Origin: Brevundimonas viscosa
Lineage (GTDB): Bacteria > Pseudomonadota > Alphaproteobacteria > Caulobacterales > Caulobacteraceae
Direction of reading: 5' to 3'
Assembly: GCF_900116065.1 (NCBI RefSeq)
Contig: NZ_FOZV01000001.1
Coordinates: forward strand, 434,001-498,000
DNA: 64,000 nucleotides
Translations under genes and position numbers: made by a program
The notes under the pieces: model-generated
Seen by the model: the letters and a program-made list of their open reading frames with translations, nothing else
The model's database searches: none
Told to the model about the DNA's origin: nothing
Shown: positions 1-8,881 of the stretch, in pieces
Position numbering within the stretch: the stretch's first letter is position 1
Layout of the letters: each line of letters begins with the position of its first letter

Positions 1-258
1 CGACCGGCGCCGGCATGGCCCGTTCGGGCGCGTGCACGACGGCGAGCGCGAGCTTGTCGACCGGAGACGGGGCGCGGTGCGGGATCACCGGCGGAGTCTG
101 ACGGGCAAAGCTTAAGACCCGCCTTCCAACTCCTTGCCTGAACCTTACCCGCTGAACGCTGATCGGCGCCCCAATCCCGCCCTTGCATCGCGGGGCGTCT
201 GGTCCTTTAAGCGCCGCACGCTCCAGCGCCTCCCCGCGCGCGCCGAAGGACCTCCGCC
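1..258. other. Left edge and argG upstream region, no assigned gene
   Basis: This stretch holds no gene I can assign. Positions 1-98 can be read as the start of a minus-strand gene (GTG near 98, GC-rich third positions, open to the window edge) or as the 3' end of a plus-strand gene stopping near 101. Base composition does not separate the two and neither translation is recognisable. The segment 105-258 should carry the argG promoter and leader, but no convincing -35/-10 pair stands out. Confidence 0.3.
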
Positions 259-1497
259 ATGTCGTCTTCCGCCCCCGCCCCGAAGAAGGTCGTCCTCGCC
301 TATTCGGGCGGCTTGGACACCTCGATCATCCTCAAGTGGCTGCAGACCGAGTACGGGGCGGAGGTCATCACCTTCACCGCCGATCTCGGCCAGGGCGAGG
401 AGCTGACCCCGGCTCGCGAAAAGGCGCTGAAGCTGGGGATCAAGCCGGAGAACATCTTCATCGACGACCTGCGCGAGGAGTTCGTGCGGGACTACGTCTT
501 CCCGATGTTCCGGGCCAACACCGTCTACGAGGGCCAGTACCTCCTCGGCACCTCGATCGCCCGGCCGCTGATCGCCAAACGCCAGATCGAGATCGCCCGC
601 CAGCTCGGCGCCGACGCCGTCTGTCACGGGGCTACCGGCAAGGGCAACGACCAGGTCCGCTTCGAGCTCGGCTACTACGCGCTGGAGCCCGACATCCGCG
701 TCATCGCGCCGTGGCGCGAGTGGTCGTTCCGCAGCCGCGAGGCCCTGCTCGACTTCGCCGAGAAGCACCAGATCCCGATCTCGAAGGACAAGCGCGGCGA
801 GGCGCCCTTCTCGGTCGACGCCAACCTGCTGCATTCCTCCTCCGAGGGTAAGGTGCTGGAGGACCCGGCGGTCGAGGCGCCCGAGTTCGTCCACCAGCGC
901 ACCCTGTCCCCGGAGGACGCCCCCGACCAGCCGACCGTGATCACCATCGGCTTCGAGAAGGGCGACGCCGTCTCCATCGACGGCGAGAGACTGTCCCCGG
1001 CGGAGCTGCTCACCCGCCTCAACCAGCTGGGCCACGACAACGGCATCGGCCGGCTCGACCTGGTCGAGAACCGCTTCGTCGGCATGAAGTCGCGCGGCGT
1101 CTACGAGACCCCCGGCGGGACCATCCTGCTGGCCGCCCACCGCGGCATCGAGTCCATCACCCTGGACCGCGGCGCCATGCACCTGAAAGACGAGCTGGCG
1201 GTCAAGTACGCCCAGCTGATCTACAACGGCTTCTGGTTCTCGCCCGAGCGCGAGATGCTGCAGGCCGCCATCGACCACAGCCAGCAGCGGGTCAACGGGA
1301 CCGTCCGGGTCAAGCTCTACAAGGGCAACGCCACGGTGATCGGCCGCGAGAGCCCCGACAGCCTCTACGACCAGGAGCTGGTCACCTTCGAGGAGGGCGC
1401 CGTGGCCTACGACCACCGCGACGCCGAGGGCTTCATCAAGCTCAACGCCCTGCGCCTGCGCGTTCTGGGCAAGCGGGACGCGCGCGACCGCGGGTGA
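259..1497 (+). CDS. argG: Argininosuccinate synthase
   Basis: Catalyses ATP-dependent condensation of citrulline and aspartate to argininosuccinate, the penultimate step of arginine synthesis, in the cytoplasm. The 412-residue length matches the family. The N-type ATP pyrophosphatase P-loop SGGLDTS is at residues 16-22 and the second signature [12 protein letters not shown] at 124-135. The ATG at 259 follows an AAGGA-like ribosome site and places the P-loop at the usual distance from the N-terminus. The next gene starts 83 bases after the stop and looks unrelated in function, so argG is probably its own unit or weakly coupled downstream. Confidence 0.97.
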   Translation: MSSSAPAPKKVVLAYSGGLDTSIILKWLQTEYGAEVITFTADLGQGEELTPAREKALKLGIKPENIFIDDLREEFVRDYVFPMFRANTVYEGQYLLGTSIARPLIAKRQIEIARQLGADAVCHGATGKGNDQVRFELGYYALEPDIRVIAPWREWSFRSREALLDFAEKHQIPISKDKRGEAPFSVDANLLHSSSEGKVLEDPAVEAPEFVHQRTLSPEDAPDQPTVITIGFEKGDAVSIDGERLSPAELLTRLNQLGHDNGIGRLDLVENRFVGMKSRGVYETPGGTILLAAHRGIESITLDRGAMHLKDELAVKYAQLIYNGFWFSPEREMLQAAIDHSQQRVNGTVRVKLYKGNATVIGRESPDSLYDQELVTFEEGAVAYDHRDAEGFIKLNALRLRVLGKRDARDRG

Positions 1498-1580
1498 GGC
1501 GGAATCCACTCGCCTGCGCGCCGCGTCGGCGCCATTCTGCATCCGCCGCCGCCGGCGCCGCCGCATTCCAGGAATCCTTC

Positions 1581-2018
1581 ATGTCTCTCCGTCTCGTCCT
1601 CGCCGCCTCGGCCGTCCTGGCCTTCGCCGCGCCCGCCTTCGCCCAGGAAGCGCCGGCCGCGCCGGCCGCCGCCGCCGAGGCGCCCATGACCGAGGCCGAA
1701 CTGGAGCTCCGGGCCGACGCCTTCGAGGCCCGCATGGGCGAGATGACCTCGGAGATGCAGGCCGCCGCCACGGCCGCCAGCGGCGACCAGGCGAAGGCCT
1801 CCGCCGACCTCGACGCCATCGCGGCCCGCTACCAGCCGGAAGCCGACGCCTTCGCCGAAACCCTCAAGGGCTTCATCGCCTCGCAGATGGCGAGCCTGCC
1901 GCCCGAGGCGCAGGCGCAGGCCGCCATGGCCGGCCCGATGATCGACGCCCAGGTTCGCGGCATCCCCGCCCAGGCGAAGGCCGAGGTCCTGGCCGCCGCT
2001 TCCGGCGTCAGCGAATAG
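1581..2018 (+). CDS. Small secreted Ala/Glu-rich protein
   Basis: Function unknown. The chosen ATG at 1581 follows AGGA and begins a clean Sec signal peptide: a short basic start (MSLR), a hydrophobic core, then AFAQ with a likely cut after residue 21. The mature part (about 124 residues) is rich in Ala, Glu and Gln with predicted helices and no cysteine. A FEARM.EM segment near residue 47 matches FEARMEEF in the next gene at 2119, so the two look like tandem paralogues. An in-frame start at 1494 would put about 29 low-complexity residues before the signal peptide and is less likely. Probably a periplasmic helical protein. Confidence 0.75.
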   Translation: MSLRLVLAASAVLAFAAPAFAQEAPAAPAAAAEAPMTEAELELRADAFEARMGEMTSEMQAAATAASGDQAKASADLDAIAARYQPEADAFAETLKGFIASQMASLPPEAQAQAAMAGPMIDAQVRGIPAQAKAEVLAAASGVSE

Positions 2019-2025
2019 CTCGCGC

Positions 2026-2050
2026 GGCGGCGGGGCCGGGCCCCGCCGCC
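2026..2050 (+). terminator. GC-rich hairpin between two secreted-protein genes
   Basis: A perfect 11-bp stem (GGCGGCGGGGC at 2026-2036 with its complement at 2040-2050) closes on a 3-base loop 8 bases after the upstream stop codon. Only TTA follows, so a U-tract is lacking. It may be a weak terminator, an mRNA-stabilising hairpin, or an attenuator before the paralogue at 2119. Confidence 0.5.
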
Positions 2051-2118
2051 TTACCGCGATTTCACTTGAGGTCGAACGGCGTTGGGCCGACCTTCGCCGG
2101 CGACCCAAGGAGATCGCC

Positions 2119-2694
2119 ATGATCAAGGCCCTGTCCCTCGCCGCCGCCCTCGCCGTTCTGCCGCTGTCCGCCGCCGCGCAGGAAGCCCCCCCGGCCGAGA
2201 CCTCCGCCGCCTCGGCCGAGGCGGCGATCGAGGCCGCGGCTGAGCGCTTCGAGGCGCGCATGGAGGAGTTCGGGGAGCGCGCCGAGGCCCTCGGCGCCGA
2301 CGAGAGCCTGACCGACGACCAGCGCGAGACGCGCATCGCCGCCCTGTGGGGCGAGTACGCGCCGGACGTCCAGGCCTTCACAGCCGTGGTCAGCCAGCAT
2401 GCGGCCCAGATCGCCGGCCAGGCGCTCGCCGAAGTCGACATCGAGGCCGTCGTCGTCGAGGCCATGCGCGAGGTGAACCTCTCCGGCGCCATGGCGGCGG
2501 CCGGCGGCATGGCCATGAACGGGGCCTGGGCCTCCAACGACCCCGAGCACATGGCCACCTACGGCCTGATGGCCGACTACGCGATCGGCGGCGCGCTCGA
2601 CGAGGTCGACGCCGCCATGACCGAGGTCAACGCCGCCACCGCGGAGATCGCCGCTGACGCCGTCGCCGAGCCGGCGCCGCCCGCCGCCGACTGA
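2119..2694 (+). CDS. Small secreted Ala/Glu-rich protein, paralogue of 1581-2018
   Basis: Function unknown. AAGGAGA stands about 7 bases before the ATG, a strong ribosome site that fixes the start. Residues 1-21 form a Sec signal peptide ending AAAQ. The mature protein (about 170 residues) is helical and acidic, with FEARMEEF near residue 43 shared with the upstream protein, and a Met/Ala/Gly-rich patch around 115-135. The C-terminus is Ala/Pro-rich. It lies 100 bases after its paralogue and 43 bases before the LysE gene, all on one strand. No cysteines or enzyme motif are visible. Confidence 0.75.
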   Translation: MIKALSLAAALAVLPLSAAAQEAPPAETSAASAEAAIEAAAERFEARMEEFGERAEALGADESLTDDQRETRIAALWGEYAPDVQAFTAVVSQHAAQIAGQALAEVDIEAVVVEAMREVNLSGAMAAAGGMAMNGAWASNDPEHMATYGLMADYAIGGALDEVDAAMTEVNAATAEIAADAVAEPAPPAAD

Positions 2695-2737
2695 TCGCGC
2701 TTGACCGCGGGAGCGGCCGGCCCGACAGGGACCGGCC

Positions 2738-3373
2738 ATGCCCGCCCTGCCCGTCGATCCGCACTTCTACGCCGCCTTCCTCGGCGTCATGGCCGTGATG
2801 GCGATCACGCCCGGGCCGGCCAACGTCTTCTCCATCGCCAATGGCGTGCAGCGCGGCCCGATGGGCGCGCTCGCCGGGGTGGCCGGCATGAACGCCGCCA
2901 CCCTCGTGTGGTTCGCCGCCGCCGCGCTCGGCCTCGGCGCGCTGATTGTGGCCTTTCCCGCCGCCTTCCGGCTGATCTCGATCGCCGGCGCCCTCTACGT
3001 GGCCTGGCTGGGCGTCAAGGCGCTGATCGGCGCCTTTCGCGCGGGCGGCGCGGAAACCGGCCACACCCCGATCCGGCTCGGCCGCGGCGCCTTCGTCGAC
3101 GGCTTCATGGTCCAGATCGCCAACCCGAAGATCGTGCTGTTCTTCTCCGCCGTCCTGCCGCCCTTCCTCGACGTGAACCGGCCCGCCGCCCCGCAGCTGG
3201 CCCTGTTCGCCCTGGCCACCATCGGCATGGACGTGCTCAGCATGTCCGCCTACGGTCTGGGCGGGGCGGCCCTGGCCCGGCGCATGACCGAACCCCGCTT
3301 CCGGCGCGGCTTCGCCCTCCTCACCGGCCTGCTCCTGCTCGCCGCGGCCGTGCTTATAGTCTCGCGTTTGTAA
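2738..3373 (+). CDS. LysE/RhtB family amino-acid exporter
   Basis: Predicted inner-membrane exporter of amino acids or their derivatives, 211 residues, the usual size for the RhtB/LysE fold with about six membrane segments. The N-terminal FLGVMAVMAITPGPAN segment contains the TPGPAN family signature (residues about 22-27). A central cytoplasmic loop around 105-120 separates the two halves, followed by the typical GFMVQIANPK motif near 123. Substrate cannot be told from sequence; threonine, homoserine and lysine analogues are typical. It follows the two secreted-protein genes and precedes a lipoprotein gene on the same strand. Confidence 0.9.
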   Translation: MPALPVDPHFYAAFLGVMAVMAITPGPANVFSIANGVQRGPMGALAGVAGMNAATLVWFAAAALGLGALIVAFPAAFRLISIAGALYVAWLGVKALIGAFRAGGAETGHTPIRLGRGAFVDGFMVQIANPKIVLFFSAVLPPFLDVNRPAAPQLALFALATIGMDVLSMSAYGLGGAALARRMTEPRFRRGFALLTGLLLLAAAVLIVSRL

Positions 3374-3455
3374 GGACTTGCGTCCGGCGGAACCGCCGCC
3401 GTTCAGCGCCCGTTCATCCCGTATGGCGCGGAATGTCGCGACAAGGAGACCTCCG

Positions 3456-4004
3456 ATGAATCCTCGCTTCCTCAAGTCCGCGGCCGTGCTGGCCTCGGCC
3501 GCGCTGGCGCTGTCGGCCTGCGCCACGGCGACCCCCTACGGCCCGGCCGGCTACGGCAGCCGTTACGGCTATTCGGAACAACGCATCGACGCCGACCGCT
3601 ACCGCATCAGCTTCGCCGGCAACTCGGTGACCAGCCGCGAACAGGTCGAGATGGCCCTGCTGCTGCGCGCCGCCGAGGTGACGGTTCAGAACGGCTACGA
3701 CTGGTTCGCCACCATCGAGCGCGCCACCGACCGCGACGTGCGCTACCAGGCCACGCCCGACCCGTTCTACTATGACCGGTACAGCCCGTTCTGGGGTCCG
3801 CGCTGGCGCTACTACCGCCGCGGCTACTGGAGCCCGTGGTACGACCCGTTCGGCCCCGACTTCGACGTCCGCGAGATCGACCGCTACGAGGCCACCGCCG
3901 AGATCGTCATGGGTCGCGGCCCCAAGCCGGCTGGCGACCCCAACGCCTTCGACGCCCGCGAGGTGATCGACAACCTCGGCCCGCGCGTGCCGCGAGCGAT
4001 GTAA
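3456..4004 (+). CDS. CC0125/CC1285-type lipoprotein
   Basis: Lipoprotein of unknown function, of a type common in Caulobacterales. The ATG at 3456 is preceded by AAGGAGA, and residues 1-22 form a lipoprotein signal with lipobox LSAC (Cys22). The mature part carries the family pattern RYRISFAGNSVTSRE followed by a helix with RAAEVTVQNGYDWF, then a Tyr/Trp/Arg-rich region (about 105-135) that may face the outer membrane or cell wall. A start at 3378 would put 26 extra residues before the signal and is rejected. The family assignment is from memory of this motif, not a search. Confidence 0.85.
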   Translation: MNPRFLKSAAVLASAALALSACATATPYGPAGYGSRYGYSEQRIDADRYRISFAGNSVTSREQVEMALLLRAAEVTVQNGYDWFATIERATDRDVRYQATPDPFYYDRYSPFWGPRWRYYRRGYWSPWYDPFGPDFDVREIDRYEATAEIVMGRGPKPAGDPNAFDAREVIDNLGPRVPRAM

Positions 4005-4011
4005 GGGAGCG

Positions 4012-4088
4012 GCTAGGTGCCAGGCTCTAGGGGCTAGGGAAGACGGCGCTCGTCCCCTAAAACCTAGTCCCTAGAACCTAGTCCCTAC
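4012..4088. repeat. CTAGG-rich inverted and tandem repeat
   Basis: A lower-GC block between convergent genes. The right half holds two tandem 14-mers, AACCTAGTCCCTAG (4061-4074) and AACCTAGTCCCTAC (4075-4088). The left half (4012-4040) carries several CTAGG words in the opposite orientation, so the block can fold back on itself. It abuts the stop codon of the minus-strand gene at 4089. CTAG is rare in most bacterial coding DNA, so its density here marks a non-coding repeat, possibly also a bidirectional terminator. Confidence 0.75.
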
Positions 4089-4829
4089 CTACCCGATCCT
4101 CGGCCCCTTCAGCCGCCGCTTGTTCACATGCGTCTCCGGGGCCTTGCCGAGGTCCTCGGGCACCTCGCCCTTGAAGTAGTAGCGCTGCCAGGCCTCCTTC
4201 GCCGCCTCCGGATCGCCGGCGGCGAGGCGCTGGTTGAAGTCGGTCCGCGCCCGGTTCCAGGCCTCGAACTGGCCGTGCATGCTGGGGTTGGACTCCAGAG
4301 AGCGGATCACCGGCTCGAACTGCTCGACCTTGCGGTGCTCGATCGGGGTGATGAAGCAGAACGGCTCGCCCTTCTCGAACTTCACCCGCCCGGGCCGGGT
4401 GAAGATCCAGTTCATGGTGAAGGGGAAGGGCAGCCAGTCGGTCTCGATCAGCCCGGTCAGCGGCTGGATGCCGTCCTTGACGTGGTTGGGCGACCCGCCG
4501 GCCAGAAGGCCCCAGCCCGGCGGGGTGCGGAACAGGTACTGCGGATGCATCGTCAGCACCCCGCGCGAAAAGTGCGAGGTGACGATGTGCTTCAGGTTCG
4601 GGACCGGCCGCTCGGGCGTGATCGTGATGTCGTCCTGGCTCGGCCCGCCGTTCCATTCGGCCGTGAAGGTGATCGGGCACAGGATCTCCCAGCCCGTGGT
4701 GTTGGCCATGGTGAGCGGCAGGCAGCGGTAGGGGTGCCGGCTGGCGAAGGCGTCCATCCAGTTGCGCGACTGCCGCCCCGGCACGAGGTCCGGCGGCTGC
4801 GGCATCATGGGGTAGCATTCGAGCTCCAC
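4089..4829 (-). CDS. DUF6065 family protein
   Basis: A 246-residue soluble protein of unknown biochemical role that matches the DUF6065 pattern: an opening MELECYP, a central block with TGWEILCPITFTAEWNGG (about 46-63), and TRPGRVKFEKGEPFCFI-type segments near 143-160. There is no signal peptide or membrane segment. The start is a GTG at 4827-4829, directly before the conserved ELECYP stretch. A second open frame shifted by one base spans the same region but has a biased, non-protein-like composition. Its 5' end faces the ProX gene 53 bases away, so the two share a divergent promoter region. Confidence 0.8.
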   Translation of the reverse strand: MELECYPMMPQPPDLVPGRQSRNWMDAFASRHPYRCLPLTMANTTGWEILCPITFTAEWNGGPSQDDITITPERPVPNLKHIVTSHFSRGVLTMHPQYLFRTPPGWGLLAGGSPNHVKDGIQPLTGLIETDWLPFPFTMNWIFTRPGRVKFEKGEPFCFITPIEHRKVEQFEPVIRSLESNPSMHGQFEAWNRARTDFNQRLAAGDPEAAKEAWQRYYFKGEVPEDLGKAPETHVNKRRLKGPRIG

Positions 4830-4882
4830 GGGCGATCTCCGGCAGGCTGGTGGCGACAGGCCTTCACCCCTAGCTTCGCCCG

Positions 4883-5443
4883 ATGACCGAATACAAGCCG
4901 ATCGCCGACGCCGCCGTCCTCCCCGCGCCCGCCTACGACCGCGACCGCCTGCTGGCCTGGATGGCGGAGCATGGCATCCCGCACGTCACCCATGACCACC
5001 CGGCCGTGTTCCGCGTCGACGAGGGGCACGAGCTCAAGGCCGCCATGCCGGGCGCCCACACCAAGAACCTGTTCCTCAAGGACAAGAAGGGGAAGCTGTG
5101 GCTGATCTCGGCCCGTCAGGACACGGTGATCGACCTGAAGCGGGTGGACAAATGGATCGGCTCGGCCCGCCTCAGCTTCGGCAACGAGACCCTGCTGTGG
5201 GAGACCCTCGGCGTCCGACCCGGCTCGGTGACAGCGCTCGGCCTGATCAACGACCCCGACCAGCGCGTGACCTTCATCCTCGACAAGGCCCTGTGGGACG
5301 CCGACGTCGTCAACTTCCACCCGCTGACCAACACGGCGACCACGGCGCTGGGGCAAGCCGATTTCCGGCGGTTCCTGCAGCTTCTCGGGCGGGAGCCGGT
5401 GGTGGTGGAATTCGCGCAGCCAACTTGGGATGCAGGCGCGTGA
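4883..5443 (+). CDS. ProX/YbaK-type prolyl-tRNA editing domain protein
   Basis: Stand-alone trans-editing domain related to the INS domain of prolyl-tRNA synthetase. Such proteins (PrdX, ProXp-ala) hydrolyse mischarged Ala-tRNA(Pro) in the cytoplasm. The 186-residue length fits. Typical elements are [13 protein letters not shown] (about 33-45), the catalytic-lysine region [11 protein letters not shown] (about 57-67) and the [11 protein letters not shown] segment near 113. Divergent from the DUF6065 gene. Specificity for alanine is inferred from the PrdX-like motifs. Confidence 0.9.
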   Translation: MTEYKPIADAAVLPAPAYDRDRLLAWMAEHGIPHVTHDHPAVFRVDEGHELKAAMPGAHTKNLFLKDKKGKLWLISARQDTVIDLKRVDKWIGSARLSFGNETLLWETLGVRPGSVTALGLINDPDQRVTFILDKALWDADVVNFHPLTNTATTALGQADFRRFLQLLGREPVVVEFAQPTWDAGA

Positions 5444-5460
5444 CCGGCTGAGCCCCCAGG

Positions 5461-5679
5461 TCAGCCGACGGGAGGTATTCGCGCCAGTACTCGGCCAATC
5501 AGGAATGCGGCCGAGGAAGCCGCATAGACGCCAAGGAGAGCCCCGACAGCTTCTCTCATCGAGTCGGAATGATCGACCTCCGCGCCGACGGCGCCGAGCG
5601 TCAGCAGTGTGAAGAAGATCGGAAGCGAAACGCCGAAGGCCATCATGGTCCGGCCAATCCGGCGGTAGTAGCTCCGCAT
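5461..5679 (-). CDS. Small membrane protein, unknown
   Basis: A 72-residue protein with two hydrophobic segments (about 11-31 and 44-63) joined by an acidic loop (EVDHSDSMRE), and a basic N-terminus (MRSYYRRIGR), suggesting an inner-membrane hairpin with the N-terminus inside. A strong GAGGAAGG sits just before the ATG at 5677-5679, which supports it as real; a GTG one codon earlier is possible. Codon composition is less GC-rich than the neighbours. It ends 17 bases from the ProX stop (convergent). I do not recognise a family. Confidence 0.6.
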   Translation of the reverse strand: MRSYYRRIGRTMMAFGVSLPIFFTLLTLGAVGAEVDHSDSMREAVGALLGVYAASSAAFLIGRVLARIPPVG

Positions 5680-5833
5680 CACCTTCCTCGCCCCTCCACC
5701 AGAACCAGGCGTCGCAGTCTAGTCGCGGCCGCGAGGTTCTGTCCCATGTGCAATCCCTCCGCGGTTCAATCCCCGGCCATTGGATGCTAGAGCCCGCCGC
5801 ATCCCTCCCCGCCCCTGACATACGGACGCCGCC

Positions 5834-7438
5834 ATGCCCGCCGCTCCCGACTTTCCCCCCGCGCCCGACCGCGTGGCGCCGAAGCGCGCGCTGATCTCGC
5901 TGAGCGACAAGACCGGGCTGGAGGACGTCGCCCGCACCCTGCACGACCTCGGCGTCGAGCTGGTCTCGACCGGCGGCACCCGCGCCGCCATCGCCGGCTT
6001 CGGCCTTCCGGTGAAGGACGTCGCCGACCTGACCGGCTTCCCGGAGATGATGGACGGCCGGGTCAAGACCCTGCACCCGGTGGTGCACGGCGGCCTGCTG
6101 GGGGTGCGCGACGCCCCGGCCCACGCCGAGGCGATGACCGCGCACGGCATCGGCGGCATCGATGTGCTCTGGATCGACCTCTATCCGTTCGAGCAGACGG
6201 TGGCGTCGGGCGGCGACTTCGAGGCGGCGATCGAGAACATCGACATCGGCGGCCCGGCCATGATCCGCTCGGGCTCGAAGAACCACGGCTACGTCGCAGT
6301 CGCCGTCGACGGCGAGTCGATCGCGATGATCGTCGAGGCGCTGAAGGCCGGCGGATCGACGACGCTGGAGCTGCGCAAGCGGCTGGCGGCCCGCGCCTTC
6401 GCCCGCACCGCCGCCTATGACGCGGCCGTCTCCGGCTGGTTCGCCGCCCAGCTGGGCGACGCCGCCCCGTCCCGCAAGTCGATCGCCGGCGCGCTCGCCC
6501 AGACCCTGCGCTACGGCGAGAACCCGCACCAGACCGGGGCCTTCTACCGCACCGGCGAGACCCGTCCGGGGGTCGCCAACGCCCGCCAGCTGCAGGGCAA
6601 GGAGCTGGGCTACAACAACATCGCCGACGCCGACGCGGCATACGAGCTGGTCGCCGAGTTCGAGGCCCCGGCCTGCGTCATCGTCAAGCACGCCAACCCC
6701 TGCGGCGTGGCCGTCGGGAACAGCCTCGAGGAGGCCTACGCCCGGGCGCTGGAGTGCGACGCGGTCTCGGCCTTCGGCGGGGTGGTGGCGGTCAACCGTC
6801 CCCTCACCGGCGCCGACGCCAAGGCGATCACCGGCATCTTCACCGAGGTGGTCATCGCCCCCGGCGCCGACGAGGAGGCGAAGGCCGTCTTCGCCGCCAA
6901 GAAGAACCTGCGCCTGCTGCTGACCGACGGCCTCCCCGACCCGCTGGCGACCGGCGAGGTGTTCCGCTCGGTGGCCGGCGGCTTCCTGGTGCAGGGCCGC
7001 GACCGCTCGCGCATCGCCCCGGCTGACCTGAAGATCGTCACCCGCCGCCAGCCCACGCCGACCGAGATCCAGAACATGCTGTTCGCCTTCACGGTCGCCA
7101 AGCACGTCAAGTCGAACGCCATCGTCTACGCGAAGGACGGCCAGACGGCCGGCATCGGCGCCGGCCAGATGAACCGCCGCGACTCGGCCCGCATCGCCGC
7201 CATTCGGGCGAGAGAGGCCGGCGAGGCCAAGGGGCTGGCCCATTCGCTGGCGCAAGGGTCCGCCTGCGCCTCCGAGGCCTTCTTCCCCTTCGCCGATGGC
7301 CTGCTCGAGGCGGTGGCGGCCGGCGCCACGGCGGTGATCCAGCCCGGCGGCTCGATCCGCGACGACGAGGTCATCGCCGCCGCCGACGAACAGGGCGTGG
7401 CCATGGCCTTCACCGGCGTGCGCGTGTTCCGTCACTGA
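5834..7438 (+). CDS. purH: Bifunctional AICAR transformylase/IMP cyclohydrolase
   Basis: Carries out the last two steps of de novo IMP synthesis: formyl transfer from 10-formyl-THF to AICAR, then ring closure. At 534 residues it has the family length. The N-terminal cyclohydrolase domain (MGS-like, about 14-155) starts with [13 protein letters not shown] and has STGGT near 41. The transformylase domain carries [14 protein letters not shown] (about 278-291), with the catalytic Lys-His pair. The upstream 150 bases hold a GCTAGAG word near 5785-5791 that could be part of a -10 element, but no clear -35. A palindromic element follows the stop. Confidence 0.97.
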   Translation: MPAAPDFPPAPDRVAPKRALISLSDKTGLEDVARTLHDLGVELVSTGGTRAAIAGFGLPVKDVADLTGFPEMMDGRVKTLHPVVHGGLLGVRDAPAHAEAMTAHGIGGIDVLWIDLYPFEQTVASGGDFEAAIENIDIGGPAMIRSGSKNHGYVAVAVDGESIAMIVEALKAGGSTTLELRKRLAARAFARTAAYDAAVSGWFAAQLGDAAPSRKSIAGALAQTLRYGENPHQTGAFYRTGETRPGVANARQLQGKELGYNNIADADAAYELVAEFEAPACVIVKHANPCGVAVGNSLEEAYARALECDAVSAFGGVVAVNRPLTGADAKAITGIFTEVVIAPGADEEAKAVFAAKKNLRLLLTDGLPDPLATGEVFRSVAGGFLVQGRDRSRIAPADLKIVTRRQPTPTEIQNMLFAFTVAKHVKSNAIVYAKDGQTAGIGAGQMNRRDSARIAAIRAREAGEAKGLAHSLAQGSACASEAFFPFADGLLEAVAAGATAVIQPGGSIRDDEVIAAADEQGVAMAFTGVRVFRH

Positions 7439-7489
7439 CCCCGGGGCGCTATCGCTCGCCGCGCGGCGGCTCGCTGGTTGAGCGCGCCC

Positions 7490-7638
7490 GTCTCCTCCCC
7501 ACGCAGTGGGGAGGGGGACCACCCGCAGGGTGGTGGAGGGGTTGAAGACGCGCGCCCGGACTTCGAACCCCTCCACCATCCTCCGCCTGCGGCTCCGGAT
7601 GGTCCCCCTCCCCATCGCTGCGCGACGGGGAGGAGACG
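7490..7638. repeat. Palindromic intergenic element, copy 1
   Basis: About 150 bp with closing arms GTCTCCTCCCC (left) and GGGGAGGAGAC (right). Nested inside are a GGGGAGG/CCTCCCC hairpin, an ACCACCC/GGGTGGT hairpin, a GGAGGGGTT/AACCCCTCC stem and an ACCATCC/GGATGGT hairpin, so the transcript would form a branched structure. Near-identical blocks occur at 31927-32055 and 35317-35446. No open frame or transposase is attached. It sits between purH and the hydrolase gene on the same strand, 52 bases after the purH stop. Confidence 0.85.
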
Positions 7639-7667
7639 GGTGGGCCGTCCCCGGCTAGGCTCGGCCC

Positions 7668-8468
7668 ATGGACACCCTCTCCCGACGCTGGGCCCGCCTT
7701 GAACCGCACACCACCGTCTTCGGCCCGGACGACCACCGTCCGCGGCCGGCGGTGCTGCTCTTCCACGGTTGCGGCGGACTGCGCGATCACCTGCCGAAGT
7801 ACGCCGCCGCAGCGCAGGCGGCCGGGTGGCGGGCGTTCATCGTCGATTCCTACGCCCCGCGCGGCTGGAGCCGGACCTTCGCCATGGCCACGGTCTGCAC
7901 CGGCCTGCTGCTGCGCGGCCACGAGCGGGCCGGCGACGTGCTGGCGGCGCTGGATGGCGTGTCCCGCCGCCGGGACGTCGACCCGTCGAAGATCGCCCTG
8001 GCCGGCTGGAGCCACGGCGGCTGGGGCATCATGGAGGCGATGAGCTCCGAGCGCCTTCCTGGCATGCTCGGCCTCGTCGATCCCGGCGACGTCCCCCTCG
8101 AAGGCGTGCTGGCCAGCTACCTCGCCTACCCCTACGTCGGCGTCGCCGCACTGAACCGCATGCGGCCGTGGCGGCACTGCCCGAAGACCCTGGCCGTCAT
8201 CGCCCGCTCCGACCACCTGACCAGCGTCCGCAACGCCGAGCGGGTCCACGCCATGATCCGCGACTGCGGGGCCGAGGTGGAGACATGGATCGCCGACGGC
8301 ACCCACAGCTTCGACGAGCCGATGACCGCGCCGCCGATGCGCTACCACCCGGAACTGGCCGAGGAGGCGGTGCGGCGCTTCGCCGCCCTGCTGGAGGACG
8401 TCGCCGTCGCGCCTCAGGCCGCGGCGGGCTCGACCGCCACCGACGCCCGGATCGAATTGGCCACATAG
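7668..8468 (+). CDS. Dienelactone hydrolase-like alpha/beta hydrolase
   Basis: Cytoplasmic alpha/beta hydrolase of the dienelactone hydrolase type, 266 residues. The nucleophile elbow GWSHGG (G-x-S-x-G, serine near residue 109) and the C-terminal catalytic histidine in GTHSFDEP (about 209-216) are present. An oxyanion-type LLFHGCGG lies at about 30-37. There is no signal peptide. Substrate is unknown. The last 18 codons overlap the 3' end of the opposite-strand OsmC gene by 55 bases. Confidence 0.85.
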   Translation: MDTLSRRWARLEPHTTVFGPDDHRPRPAVLLFHGCGGLRDHLPKYAAAAQAAGWRAFIVDSYAPRGWSRTFAMATVCTGLLLRGHERAGDVLAALDGVSRRRDVDPSKIALAGWSHGGWGIMEAMSSERLPGMLGLVDPGDVPLEGVLASYLAYPYVGVAALNRMRPWRHCPKTLAVIARSDHLTSVRNAERVHAMIRDCGAEVETWIADGTHSFDEPMTAPPMRYHPELAEEAVRRFAALLEDVAVAPQAAAGSTATDARIELAT

Positions 8469-8881
8469 CAGGCCTCGTGGGCCCGGTGGTGCAGGTCCTC
8501 CAGCGCCGCGGCGTCGGGCCGCGTCTCACCCGAGAAGGCGACCGCGGGCCGCAAGGTCACCGCCGTGATCGACACCTTGCCGCGCTCGTCCTTGCCGAGG
8601 ACGCCCACCGCCTCGTCGCGATAGCTGTCGACGACGAAGCCGGCCCGCGCCGCATAGGCGAGGGAAAACAACATGTGGCAGCTCGACACCGCCGCCACCA
8701 GCGCCTCCTCCGGGTCGACTGCGGCCGGGTCGGACAGCGGCGCCGGCACGCTGGAGGGGGCGGAAGAGCCGCGCACCACCGCCCCGCCGTCGAAGCGCCA
8801 TTCGTGGGCGCGAGCGTAGCGGTTGTCGAGAAAAGGCTGCTCCCCGCGGCTCCATTCGACTGTGGCCAGGTGTTCGCTCAT
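8414..8881 (-). CDS. OsmC family peroxiredoxin-like protein
   Basis: OsmC/Ohr-fold protein, expected to reduce organic hydroperoxides by a two-cysteine mechanism. The 155-residue length fits the family. The first catalytic cysteine is in AAVSSCHMLFSL (about residue 68) and the second in HEACYVANSI (about 138). ATG at 8881. The 3' end runs 55 bases into the convergent hydrolase gene. Upstream, at 8901-8930, two GGCGCC-type arms flank an AT-richer core, a possible operator or promoter site shared with rpe. Confidence 0.9.
   Translation of the reverse strand: MSEHLATVEWSRGEQPFLDNRYARAHEWRFDGGAVVRGSSAPSSVPAPLSDPAAVDPEEALVAAVSSCHMLFSLAYAARAGFVVDSYRDEAVGVLGKDERGKVSITAVTLRPAVAFSGETRPDAAALEDLHHRAHEACYVANSIRASVAVEPAAA

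Noticed and set aside
5755..5785. GGTTCAATCCCC resembling a tRNA T-arm before purH
   Set aside because: The flanking bases do not form a T-stem, and no D-arm, anticodon arm or acceptor stem can be drawn upstream.
4805..7615. A 936-codon open frame antisense to purH and the ProX gene
   Set aside because: Its translation is dominated by Gly/Ala/Asp/Arg and has no domain. It is the mirror of true genes in 70% GC DNA. The same applies to the long antisense frames over leuS, ftsK, the glutamate dehydrogenase and mnmG.
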